Assembly: GCA_036524155.1 (NCBI GenBank)
Contig: DATDCV010000302.1
Coordinates: 1-14,649, forward strand
DNA: 14,649 bases
DNA from: DATDCV01 sp036524155
Lineage (GTDB): Bacteria > Verrucomicrobiota > Verrucomicrobiia > Limisphaerales > UBA8199
Direction: 5' to 3'
Part shown: positions 6,991 through 14,649 of the stretch, in pieces
Layout of the letters: each line of letters opens with the position of its first letter
Numbering within the stretch: the first letter of the stretch is position 1
Notes under the pieces: generated by a model
Told to the model about the DNA's origin: nothing
Seen by the model: the letters and a program-made list of their open reading frames with translations, nothing else
The model's database searches: none
Program-made: the position numbers and the translations under genes

Positions 6991-9621
6991 ATGCTGAACC
7001 CGAAAGAGCTTGAAAACTATTGCGCTCGGCTAGACCTGCCCGAAGGCGGCCGCGCATATTTGACCCGGGTACGATCGTCGCCTCCATCTCGCAGGGTCAC
7101 CAGCAGAGTCGGAAATGTAGTTTGCCGATTCCCGAGTAGAAAGATGGGATTCGTTGTGTCCACGGAGAGTCGGCATGGCGAACTGGCTGTCGCATATGGT
7201 CTGGAGCATGACGCGGAGGTGCTCGAATTCTACGACCAACCCGAGTCCATCAAACTCGTGTACGCAGCGCGCTCGGGCCGGGCCACGGGTGTCATGCATA
7301 CCCCTGACTTTCTTGTGTTGCGCCGGAGTTCGGTGTCATTCGTTGAGGTTAAACCCGAGGATCGGCTGGTCTATCTGGCCGACGCGCAACCCAACCGTTA
7401 CCAGCGGGACACAGTCCAGGACTGGCGTTGTCCGCCCGGAGAGGAGGCTGCCAAGACGTTCGGTTTCTCTTATTCGGTCATGAGCACGGCCAGAATAAAC
7501 CGTGTGTTGGTGCGGAATCTGGAGTTCTTGGACGATTTTTTGCGTGGGCCCATGGAGATTTGCTCGGAACTGCGGCACAAACTGGCCGGTCTGGTAACGA
7601 GCCACCCGGGCATCTCCATTGAATTCGTTCGACGACAACTCGGGCCGGAAATAATGGACGGTCTGTTCACGCTGATTGCTGCCGGCGAGATCTATTTCGA
7701 CCTCGACGCACAGCTCCTTTCTGACCAGGAAACCGGTCAATTATTCGAAAGTAAGGAAACCGCCAAGGCGCTGAAAATTGTCGGGATCCCAAATCCATGT
7801 CCGGCGAATGGTCGGGCTGAGCGAATTAACGGTCACGAGATCAAAGCGGACCAGGTCTCGAACGTATCGCTGGTTCGAACCGAGCTCCTGGGTACGGGCC
7901 AGCATTGGACGTCAGGGGGCCAACGAATTGAAGCCAACGATGGAGTGACCGGACATTCAGAAGCCTTAGCCATGATCCAGAGCGCATCCCCCAAGGACAT
8001 TGAAATCGCGAATGAGCGTCATGCGTTTGTGATGGATGCGGCGTTGGCGAAAGAAAACGGAGTGCCTGACCGTAATTTGCGTAGGTGGCGCCTACGTTTT
8101 CGACGCGCCGAAGAACTGTACGGGAAGGGTTACCTCGGACTTTTACCGCGATACAGCCGCCAGGGAAATCATGCGGCTCGACTTGCGGACAAGATTTACG
8201 AAATAGCCGACGAGGTCATCCGGGATGTGTTCATGACCCCGAAACGGGTGTCGAAAATGTTCGTTTATGGCCGATTCGCCAACCGCTGCCAGGAGGCAGG
8301 TCTTCAGCCTCCCAGTTATGTTTGGCTGGTCAAAGCCATGCGAAAAATTAAGGCCTGCGACATTAAGAACGCTCGCGAGGGAAAACGCGCAGCCTACCAG
8401 TTGGAATTCAGTACTCGGCCGTTGTCGGCCAAGAATGACAACCATGGCGAGTATCCGTGGCAGGTGGTCCACATTGACCACACGGAAGTGGACCTGGAAC
8501 TCGTTGACGAGACCACCGGCATGGTTCTCGGTCGGCCTTGGCTGACGCTCATGTTTGACGCGTTTTCCCGCCGAGTGCTGGCTTTCGTGCTGTCGTTTGA
8601 CGCTCCTTCCGCCAATTCGCTCAAATCAATTGTGCGCGCATGCGTGAGTCGTCATTCCCGTGTGCCGAGTTGCTTGGTGTTGGACTGGGGCAAAGAATTC
8701 GGGAGCGAGTTCTTCGAAACCCTGACCGCGATTTACGAAATTCGAATCATCAAACGTCCCCCACACCAAGCTCGGTTTGGAACTCTCATCGAGCGCGAGT
8801 TTGGAAAACTCAACAAAGCATTTTTCCATAACCTGCGGGGGAACACACAAAACACGAAGAACGTGCGCCAGCTCACAAAAGCACTAGATCCGAAAGGGCT
8901 TGCGGTATGGACCTTGGAAGCTCTCCACGAGAATCTTGCCGGCTTCTGCTTCGAGATCCATGACCACCGCCTGCATCCTGGGATCGGAACTACACCGGCA
9001 GAGGCTTATGAGCGTGGGATAGACTTGGCCGGGTCCCGGCCTTCGCGGCGCGTCGCTTACGACGACGTTTTGAAGTTTCTCACAATGGCCACGACGCCGA
9101 GGGGCGCTGCGCGCGTGCAACCAGGGTTAGGTGTGAAGATCCGCTATTTTCATTATTGGGCGGAGGAGATGCGGGACCCTCAGTGGGAGCGTAAGGAGGT
9201 GGCCGTCCGTTACGACCAGGACGACCTGGGGGTGGCCTATGCCCGTTTGGCTGGAAAGTGGGTCCGCTGCGTTTCGTGCCACTACGATGCTCTCAAAGGA
9301 AGATCCGAAAAGCAGCTCCGGATAGCCGTTGAAGAGCTGCGCCGGAAACGCTCGCTAATCGAGGGCGGTCGAACGGTCACTGCCCGGCAAATCGCACGGT
9401 TCTTCGAGTCAGTGGAAGGCGAAGAGGTTCTTCGCGAGCAGCGCATGAAGGACATGGCGCGACACCGCATCATTGAGGCTGCGAGCGAAGGTCCTCTAAC
9501 AGTCGCAGCGGCATCCGCAGAAGGTGGCTCCGGAATCACGAAGGAACCTGCTGACCGGCCAGTCGCGCCTGAGGTGACGTCCCCAGCGCCTGCAATCGGG
9601 CCAGTTTTTGACGATTTTTGA
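6991..9621 (+). CDS. tnsAB: TnsA-TnsB fusion transposase (Tn7-like)
   Basis: One 876-residue polypeptide joins the two Tn7 catalytic subunits. Residues 1-185 are the TnsA endonuclease, which cuts the 5' strands at the transposon ends: E64 (SRHGELAVAYGLE), D106 (HTPDFLVL) and E119-V-K121 (FVEVKPED) form a restriction-enzyme-like site. About 191-245 fits the TnsA C-terminal winged helix, which in Tn7 contacts TnsC. About 350-455 holds the TnsB end-binding HTH region. The RNase H-like DDE core follows, with D496 (HIDHTEVD), D565 (VLDWGKEF) and E601 (LIEREFGKLN). The 35 residues between the last two match the retroviral-integrase-type DD35E pattern. About 705-765 is the beta-barrel of Mu/TnsB-type transposases. 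The C-terminal tail ends GPVFDDF, a plausible TnsC-binding tip. All catalytic residues are present, so cut-and-paste transposition is predicted. Such fusions are known in other Tn7-like elements, including some type I-B CRISPR-associated ones. It sits between the HTH-RHH gene and tnsC. Confidence 0.96.
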   Translation: MLNPKELENYCARLDLPEGGRAYLTRVRSSPPSRRVTSRVGNVVCRFPSRKMGFVVSTESRHGELAVAYGLEHDAEVLEFYDQPESIKLVYAARSGRATGVMHTPDFLVLRRSSVSFVEVKPEDRLVYLADAQPNRYQRDTVQDWRCPPGEEAAKTFGFSYSVMSTARINRVLVRNLEFLDDFLRGPMEICSELRHKLAGLVTSHPGISIEFVRRQLGPEIMDGLFTLIAAGEIYFDLDAQLLSDQETGQLFESKETAKALKIVGIPNPCPANGRAERINGHEIKADQVSNVSLVRTELLGTGQHWTSGGQRIEANDGVTGHSEALAMIQSASPKDIEIANERHAFVMDAALAKENGVPDRNLRRWRLRFRRAEELYGKGYLGLLPRYSRQGNHAARLADKIYEIADEVIRDVFMTPKRVSKMFVYGRFANRCQEAGLQPPSYVWLVKAMRKIKACDIKNAREGKRAAYQLEFSTRPLSAKNDNHGEYPWQVVHIDHTEVDLELVDETTGMVLGRPWLTLMFDAFSRRVLAFVLSFDAPSANSLKSIVRACVSRHSRVPSCLVLDWGKEFGSEFFETLTAIYEIRIIKRPPHQARFGTLIEREFGKLNKAFFHNLRGNTQNTKNVRQLTKALDPKGLAVWTLEALHENLAGFCFEIHDHRLHPGIGTTPAEAYERGIDLAGSRPSRRVAYDDVLKFLTMATTPRGAARVQPGLGVKIRYFHYWAEEMRDPQWERKEVAVRYDQDDLGVAYARLAGKWVRCVSCHYDALKGRSEKQLRIAVEELRRKRSLIEGGRTVTARQIARFFESVEGEEVLREQRMKDMARHRIIEAASEGPLTVAAASAEGGSGITKEPADRPVAPEVTSPAPAIGPVFDDF

Positions 9622-9626
9622 GGAGG
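9621..9626 (+). promoter_or_regulatory. Shine-Dalgarno site of tnsC
   Basis: AGGAGG overlaps the last base of the tnsAB stop codon (TGA 9619-9621) and lies 9 bases before the tnsC ATG at 9636. It is the only perfect Shine-Dalgarno seen in the operon. It supports this start and suggests that tnsC is translated strongly and independently, while the genes after it rely on ATGA overlaps. Confidence 0.8.
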
Positions 9627-9635
9627 CCTTAACTT

Positions 9636-10760
9636 ATGTTGCCACCGTCAAACCATGCCGCCGAGGACTTCAAGAAGTTCAAAGGCAAGATCATCGGGCA
9701 CCCGCTTCTCAAAACGGCATTTGGGCGGATCATGGAGTTGATCGAGGAGCCGGGAGACGCTGAGGTCGCTGCCGTCATCGGCCCCACTGGCGTGGGCAAG
9801 TCCACATTGCTCAAGCGTGTGAAACAAGCAATTTTGGAACAAAATGCGGCGGCGATGGAGGATAATCCGGGATTAATTCCGGTGGTCGCTGTCAATGCTA
9901 ATGCCCCAGAGAATGGGAGTTTCAGCTGGCGGCAGATGCACCTCGATATTCTGGTTGAGCTAAAGGAGCCAGCTTGTGACTGGCAGGTCGCCCTGAGGGA
10001 GCGCCACCAGGGGAAGCCCACCGTTGTACGATTGTCCTCCCTAACCCATATCGAGCTTAAGGGACGGGTTGACTCAGGCTTTAGTCACCGCGGGGTGAAA
10101 GTTCTATTGGTGGACGAAGCCCAGCTTCTGGGCAAAATGGCGAGCGGACGGCGTCTGTTGGATCAAACGGACACCGTGAGAGCACTCGCCAAGAGCACCG
10201 GAGCGTTTATTGTGCTCTTGGGCACCTATGACCTGATCCCGCTGTTGGGCCTAAATGGCCAAATGGCACGGCGAATCGCATCGGTTCACCTTCCTCGTTA
10301 CCGCTGCGATGAACCCACCGAGTGGCGTGACTTCCAAACCGCCATTCGCAGTTTCGAATCGGAGATCCGGCTCCCAAACGTGCCGGACTTAGTTCGCAAC
10401 TCGGAGATGCTGTACCGGGGCTCGGCAGGCTGTATTGGGACCCTGAAGAGTTGGCTGAAGGCTGCCTACAAGCAAGTGTTGCGTTCCGGAGGAGACGCCC
10501 TGACGAAGGAAGTGCTGCAGTCCACCTGCTTACCGACTTCGGCGCTACGGAAGATCATCGAGGAGATTGTGGACGGGGAGCGACACTGGGCGCGCTGTCA
10601 CGCGGAAGACCCGGCGTTGGACGGACTCCTCGGCTTGTCATGCTTCTACCCAGGCGAGGCCAAGCAGGTTGAGCCTCGGCGTGCAGCCCACCAAAGCATT
10701 CCTGTCGGCATACGGAAACCAACGCGAGATCCGATCGGTTTGGTGGCGGCGGACGTATGA
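9636..10760 (+). CDS. tnsC: TnsC transposition regulator, AAA+ ATPase
   Basis: A 374-residue AAA+ protein of the TnsC/TniB family. Walker A is GPTGVGKST (49-57, K55). Walker B is VLLVDEAQLL with D160 and E161. A sensor-like strand follows at FIVLLGTYDLIPLL, and then RRIASVHLPRY, as in TniB-type proteins. Known homologues assemble as ATP-dependent rings or filaments on DNA and carry the target signal from TniQ/TnsD to the transposase. The length is shorter than that of E. coli TnsC (about 555 residues) and lies between TniB and TnsC. The start is set by AGGAGG at 9621-9626. The stop overlaps the first TniQ gene as ATGA (10757-10760), implying translational coupling. Confidence 0.93.
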   Translation: MLPPSNHAAEDFKKFKGKIIGHPLLKTAFGRIMELIEEPGDAEVAAVIGPTGVGKSTLLKRVKQAILEQNAAAMEDNPGLIPVVAVNANAPENGSFSWRQMHLDILVELKEPACDWQVALRERHQGKPTVVRLSSLTHIELKGRVDSGFSHRGVKVLLVDEAQLLGKMASGRRLLDQTDTVRALAKSTGAFIVLLGTYDLIPLLGLNGQMARRIASVHLPRYRCDEPTEWRDFQTAIRSFESEIRLPNVPDLVRNSEMLYRGSAGCIGTLKSWLKAAYKQVLRSGGDALTKEVLQSTCLPTSALRKIIEEIVDGERHWARCHAEDPALDGLLGLSCFYPGEAKQVEPRRAAHQSIPVGIRKPTRDPIGLVAADV

Positions 10761-12121
10761 GCATTGACATCCAACCCGAGTGGGATGAGTCAACTGCCGT
10801 GGTGCCGCCCCGGGCTCGGCTGTACCGGTTGGAGCCACTTGGCCTCGGAACGACTATGGTGGAATGCCTGTCGAGTTACATCCATCGGCTCGCTGCCGCT
10901 CATGGTCTCCCCACATGGATTCTGGTTTGTCGAGAGCTCGCGCCGCTTTTTCAAAGAAAGTCAATTCTCGCGGCGAATGGACATTGCGACCTGTTTGGCC
11001 GGGTGGGAATAACGATAAACGGGAACAACGATACCGCCCTCGAAACGGCAGCGGTCGTCCAGGCGCTTACGGGCCAAACGATGCTCCGCTCCACAACCTT
11101 CTGCCCACTTGGCGAGTTGGTGGCCGAGCACCGGATACTTCGTGCGGCACAGGCGTGGTGCCCAATCTGCTTGGAGGACTGGCGTCAGAAGAATAGATCC
11201 GTGTTCCAGCCCCTGATCTGGATCCTCTCGTCGTTGAAAACGTGCCCAATGCACGGCTGCCCGCTTCAAGACCATTGCCCCGGTTGTGGGAAGCAACACA
11301 CCTCACTTGGCCGGTATCGGTGGAGCGGGAATTGCCCAAAGTGTTCCGCGTGGTTGGGGCGAACTCCACGCCGCGATAGGCGTTCCGACAACATGCCGCT
11401 GTCGGCCTGGAAGGCCCTCGCAGCCAGCGTGCTGAGTCGCTTCGTGGTGGCGATGCAATCGCTGCCCGATACGCTGCAGGAGACAACGTTCCCGTCCAAT
11501 GTTATGGGCTTGGTTCAAGCTCGATTCGACGGCAACATCTCCGCTTTGGCACGTAGTCTCCGAATTCACCGGAGCACGGCAACCGATTGGGCGAGCGGGG
11601 AACAGCGCCCCTCCCTCGCGTCGCTGGTCGCGTTGGCGTATTGCTTCGGCGGCGAGGCCATGGACTGGATCATCGGCAAGCCGGTCCCTGCGCACCTGCA
11701 TGAAACGCGCCCGATTGAACCGACCGCGTCGAACGGCACGCGTCGTTCGCTTCGGCGCCATCTGCCCGAAACAGTGCGGGCGCACCTTACCTCGTCGATG
11801 CAGGTCGCCGAGTATCCTCCTCCTTCGCTAAGAGCGATATCCAAGCGACTTGGAGTCGACCAGACGGTGGCGAAGCGGGTGTGCCCAGACCTTGCCGAGG
11901 AGATTATGTCAAAATACAGGCATTTTCAGGCCGAACGCAAACGCAGCCGCGAAAACTTCCAGAAGACCCTTGTCCAATCTGCGGTGAATCGGCTTCTCGC
12001 GCAGGGACGGACGCTGAGTTACAACCAGCTCAGCAAAGTCCTCCCACAAGGAGTGACAGCGCGCGACAGGTTGGTGCGCTGTGAGTTCAAGAGGCTTCGG
12101 GCAGAGTCGGCTATCGCATGA
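10757..12121 (+). CDS. tniQ: TniQ/TnsD-like target-selection protein 1
   Basis: A 454-residue target selector. The TniQ domain opens with LYRLEPLGLGTTMVECLSSY and continues to about residue 200. It contains zinc-binding pairs C135-x2-C138, C163-x2-H166, C174-x2-C177 and C193-x2-C196. A helix-turn-helix follows at about 259-298 (ALARSLRIHRSTATDWASGE). The C-terminus holds two further HTH-like units, at about 352-395 (EYPPPSLRAISKRLGVDQTV) and about 400-450. The PPSLR-type unit is typical of TnsD-like proteins that read a chromosomal attachment site, whereas short TniQ proteins of CRISPR-associated elements lack it. So sequence-specific DNA targeting is inferred. It is coupled to tnsC and to the next gene by ATGA overlaps (10757-10760, 12118-12121). 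The paralogue downstream is colinear with it. Confidence 0.92.
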   Translation: MSIDIQPEWDESTAVVPPRARLYRLEPLGLGTTMVECLSSYIHRLAAAHGLPTWILVCRELAPLFQRKSILAANGHCDLFGRVGITINGNNDTALETAAVVQALTGQTMLRSTTFCPLGELVAEHRILRAAQAWCPICLEDWRQKNRSVFQPLIWILSSLKTCPMHGCPLQDHCPGCGKQHTSLGRYRWSGNCPKCSAWLGRTPRRDRRSDNMPLSAWKALAASVLSRFVVAMQSLPDTLQETTFPSNVMGLVQARFDGNISALARSLRIHRSTATDWASGEQRPSLASLVALAYCFGGEAMDWIIGKPVPAHLHETRPIEPTASNGTRRSLRRHLPETVRAHLTSSMQVAEYPPPSLRAISKRLGVDQTVAKRVCPDLAEEIMSKYRHFQAERKRSRENFQKTLVQSAVNRLLAQGRTLSYNQLSKVLPQGVTARDRLVRCEFKRLRAESAIA

Positions 12122-13539
12122 ACTCGTTATTCCAGCTGGAATGCGACAAATCGGCAGAGAGCGTGCCCCCTCGAAGTCGATTGTACCGCATGGAGCCGAT
12201 CGGGCTGGGCACTGCGATGGTGGAATGCCTCTCGAGCTTCATTCATCGTCTGGCTGAGGCCCACGGCCTACCAACTTGGGTTCTCGCTCGGCGCGAGTTG
12301 GCCCCGCACTTCCAGCGGAAGTCGATACTGGGCTCACGAGATGGTTGTGACCTTCTCGGAAGAATGGGCGGGGCGATCAACGGCAACAACGCGTCTGCCC
12401 TCGAGGCGGTGCAGATCCTGGAGGGTCTGACGGGACACGCGAGGCTCTCCTCTCTGACTTTTGCCGGACTCCAAAACTTGGTGGCACGGCGGGCGATCAT
12501 CCGAAGCTGCCAAGCCTGGTGTCCCCAATGTTTAGAGGAGTGGCGCCAAAAGGAGCAGCCAATCTACCAGCCGCTGCTGTGGTTGCTTTCGGATCTGGCG
12601 TCCTGTCCCCAACACGGATGTCGGCTTGAGGAGCGCTGCGCTGACTGCGAACGGACTCACACTCCCCTGGGCAGGTACCGCTGGAATGGTCTGTGTGGGA
12701 AATGTGGCACATGGTTGGGGAGAGGCGGAAGCGTCACTCAGAAAGAAAACCCTACGCCCTTGTCAGCATGGGACGGGTTCGCGGCGGCTTCGATCGAGCG
12801 GTTCATCGCGAGCATTCAAACCCTGCCTCAGGAGGTTTCGGAATCGATGTTCGCTGCAAATGTGAATGCGTTGATTGACCAGAAGTTCGGTGGAAATACA
12901 GCTGCACTGGCGCGGGTAGTGGGTGCAACCCGGCGGACCGTGAACGACTGGGCGGCAGGTGAGTTGCGTCCTTCATTAGGTTCACTGCTCGGGCTTGAGT
13001 ACTGCTTCGGCGCCAACGCCATCGATTGGATTACCCGGAACATTCTCATCCCGGACCTGCCACTTGCCCGCGCACTGGAACGGATCGTCATTGATCGAAT
13101 TCGCGCCGCGCCTCGACACCACAGCGCCGAAAAGGTCAGGGCGGCGTTGACCGCAGCCATGGAGGCCAAGGAATACCCCCCACCTTCGTTACGGGCCGTG
13201 TGCCTGCGGCTCGGCTACCACCAGACGGTCGCGAGTCGGAAGTGCCCAGAACTAGCCGAGAGCATTATGGCCCGGTTCAGATCTTTTCAGACGGAGAGCA
13301 AGCGAACGCGCGAGTACTTCATGAGACAGACGCTGGAGTCCGCGGTGAATCAACTCCTCTGGGAGGGCAGATCATTGAGCTTTCATCAACTGGCCAAAGT
13401 GCTGCCACCACATATTTCCATTCGAGACAAGCGGGTGTTGCAGGAGTTCAAACGGCTCCGGAAGGAGGCTGAGGATGAACTTCAGGCCGTGATGCAAGAG
13501 CCGGTCGTGCCGGCCCCAACAACCAAGGCTCAATTATGA
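12118..13539 (+). CDS. tniQ: TniQ/TnsD-like target-selection protein 2
   Basis: A 473-residue tandem paralogue of the preceding gene. Within residues 16-71 I count 46 of 56 identical positions, and the two align without gaps through the zinc region: C135/C138 (WCPQCLEEW), C163/H166 (CPQHGC), C174/C177 and C193/C196. The central HTH (ALARVVGATRRTVNDWAAGE) and the two C-terminal units (EYPPPSLRAVCLRLGYHQTV, then SFHQLAKVLPPHI) are also kept. It differs by a longer Pro/Glu-containing tail after about residue 450. Conservation of the TnsC-facing half alongside change in the DNA-reading half would suit two different target sites, or a heteromeric selector. Which of these is true cannot be told from sequence. 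Its stop overlaps the nuclease gene as ATGA (13536-13539). Confidence 0.92.
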   Translation: MNSLFQLECDKSAESVPPRSRLYRMEPIGLGTAMVECLSSFIHRLAEAHGLPTWVLARRELAPHFQRKSILGSRDGCDLLGRMGGAINGNNASALEAVQILEGLTGHARLSSLTFAGLQNLVARRAIIRSCQAWCPQCLEEWRQKEQPIYQPLLWLLSDLASCPQHGCRLEERCADCERTHTPLGRYRWNGLCGKCGTWLGRGGSVTQKENPTPLSAWDGFAAASIERFIASIQTLPQEVSESMFAANVNALIDQKFGGNTAALARVVGATRRTVNDWAAGELRPSLGSLLGLEYCFGANAIDWITRNILIPDLPLARALERIVIDRIRAAPRHHSAEKVRAALTAAMEAKEYPPPSLRAVCLRLGYHQTVASRKCPELAESIMARFRSFQTESKRTREYFMRQTLESAVNQLLWEGRSLSFHQLAKVLPPHISIRDKRVLQEFKRLRKEAEDELQAVMQEPVVPAPTTKAQL

Positions 13540-14649
13540 TTTCGAAATCAGCTTTCCATGCAGGATTGCAGTGCGAACGGCTGCTTTGGACACGCTTCAA
13601 CGCACGGGATCAGATCCCGCCTGCGGATGCCAGCCTTCAAACCAGGTTCGACCAGGGACGCGAAGTTGGCGCTGTCGCCCGGGGGCTTTTTGCGGACGGG
13701 ATGGAGATCGCAGGGGGATTATGGATCCCGAAGAGGTCGAGCGGGCAAGCCAAATGGCCCTCCAGGCGCGGAGACCCCTGTTCGAACCGGGATTCATTTT
13801 CGAGGGAACGTTCGCTCGGGCCGACATTTTGGTACTGCCAAAAAACGGAAGCTGGGATCTCTACGAAGTGAAGGGGGTCACTGAGCCCGAGGAGAATCAC
13901 TTCCAGGACCTGGCGTTCCAAGCCTACGTCTGCGTCGGCGCGGGAGTCCGACTTCGCCGCTGCTCTTTGGTCTACTTGAATCGCGACTACGTGCGGTGCG
14001 GAGAACTTGAACCTGAACACCTCTTTGTTCGGAGAGACTGGACCAGAGAAGCGGCGCAGCTTCGCCGAACGATCGAAGACCGCGTGTTGGCCATGCGAAG
14101 GATGATCGGGAAAGCAGCGTGCCCTGAAGTCGGGATCGGCAAGCACTGTGACGCTCCAATTACCTGCCCGTTACGAGAACGCTGCTGGACCTTTCTCCCC
14201 GAACACAGCGTCATGGAACTTTACCGGGGCAAGGCAAAGGGCTTCGCACTGCTTGGGCGCGGGGTGACACGTTTGACCGAAATACCGGAGGATTGCTCGC
14301 TGACGGAGAATCAGCGCGTTCAGGTTGAGACGGTGAGATCGGCAAGCCCACGTGTCAGTAAGCTGGCCATTCGGCGGTTCCTACAGGACCTCAAATACCC
14401 CGTCCACCTCCTCGATTTCGAAACTTTCAGCACCGCGATCCCGAAGTTCGACGGACTTCGACCATTCCAGCGTGTTCCCTTCCAGTTCTCGCTGCACATC
14501 CAGGCGTCACCCGGCGCAGACCTCGTTCACCGCGGATTCTTGGCGCACGGGGCGGGCGACCCCCGCCCTGACTTCATGACTCGTTTACGCCAGGCAGTTG
14601 CCGAGGAGGGGTCGCTAGTCGCGTACAACGCTGCGTTCGAAAAGGGGGT
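13536..14649 (+). pseudogene. DUF2779 nuclease (Cas4-like plus DnaQ-like exonuclease), frameshifted and cut by window end
   Basis: The gene starts at an ATG overlapping the tniQ2 stop. Its N-terminus, ISKSAFHAGLQCERLLW and then TRFDQGREVGAVARGLF, is typical of DUF2779 proteins. At GGGGG 13713-13717 the frame breaks: the first frame stops at 13871, while the homologous sequence continues in the -1 frame from about 13718 (MDPEEVERASQMAL) to the window end. One more G would give an unbroken MEIAGGIMDPEEV. The downstream part has a PD-(D/E)xK-like core (ARADILVL, then DLYEVKG at 13859-13879) and a Cys cluster (CPEVGIGKHC, CPLRERCW) which, with C13, fits a Cas4-type Fe-S site. It then has a DEDD exonuclease start (LLDFETF, D at 14414, E at 14420) and LVAYNAAFEK. 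The biological role of DUF2779 is not established as far as I know. Here it belongs to the tns operon, so a link to transposition is possible. Sequencing error is a serious alternative to a real pseudogene. Confidence 0.85.

Noticed and set aside
13711..13719. Programmed -1 frameshift at the G run of the nuclease gene
   Set aside because: The site reads A GGG GGA, which does not fit a full X XXY YYZ slippery heptamer, and adding one G gives a clean family sequence; deletion is more likely.
1..14649. CRISPR array, tRNA or rRNA genes
   Set aside because: No regularly spaced direct repeats, cloverleaf-like arms or rRNA-like stretches were seen on either strand.

Overview
The window is GC-rich bacterial DNA with accessory content throughout: no housekeeping gene, tRNA, rRNA or CRISPR array is visible. 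The host cannot be fixed from sequence alone. The style of the minus-strand Xre-like regulator and the TnsD-type C-termini reminds me of Verrucomicrobiota/Acidobacteriota-like soil or sediment bacteria, but this is a weak inference. Genes are tightly packed (no gap over 300 bases) and most neighbours overlap by 4-8 bases.

Left block (1-5498, + strand): a putative two-gene defence-type module. The first gene encodes a sacsin/HSP90-like GHKL ATPase, split by an in-frame TGA at 503-505 so that it now reads as a 140-residue and a 745-residue piece in the same frame. The second is a 919-residue RapA/SNF2-type helicase whose start overlaps the ATPase stop (ATGTCTGA). A possible third gene ends at 121-123, entering from the left edge, and would share the same kind of 8-base overlap with an alternative ATPase start at 116.

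Middle (5499-6977): a 185-base gap between convergent genes, with no recognised gene but a 35-codon open stretch on the minus strand that may be a gene remnant. Then come two DNA-binding proteins transcribed divergently from an AT-rich patch around 6296-6366: a 223-residue Xre-like protein (-) and a 210-residue protein (+) with two helix-turn-helix units and a ribbon-helix-helix-like C-terminus.

Right block (6991-14649, + strand): a Tn7-like transposition operon. It holds a fused TnsA-TnsB (876 aa; TnsA E64/D106/E119-V-K121 and TnsB D496/D565/E601 all present), TnsC (374 aa AAA+ regulator) and two colinear TniQ/TnsD-like proteins (454 and 473 aa, tandem paralogues). Last is a Cas4-like/DnaQ-like DUF2779 nuclease gene that is broken by a one-base deletion in a G run and runs off the window. 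From tnsC onward every junction is an ATGA stop/start overlap, so the nuclease is translationally coupled to the target-selector genes. TnsAB should cut and join the ends, TnsC should link it to a target complex, and the two TniQ proteins, which carry long DNA-binding C-termini, are the likely target selectors.

The most interesting points are the coupling of a DUF2779 nuclease to a dual-TniQ Tn7-like operon, the uncharacterised HTH-RHH protein at the head of that operon, and the adjacent GHKL-ATPase/helicase module. Two of these genes carry single lesions (nonsense, frameshift) that need read-level checking. Transposon ends were not identified, so whether the GHKL/helicase pair is cargo or flanking DNA is open.
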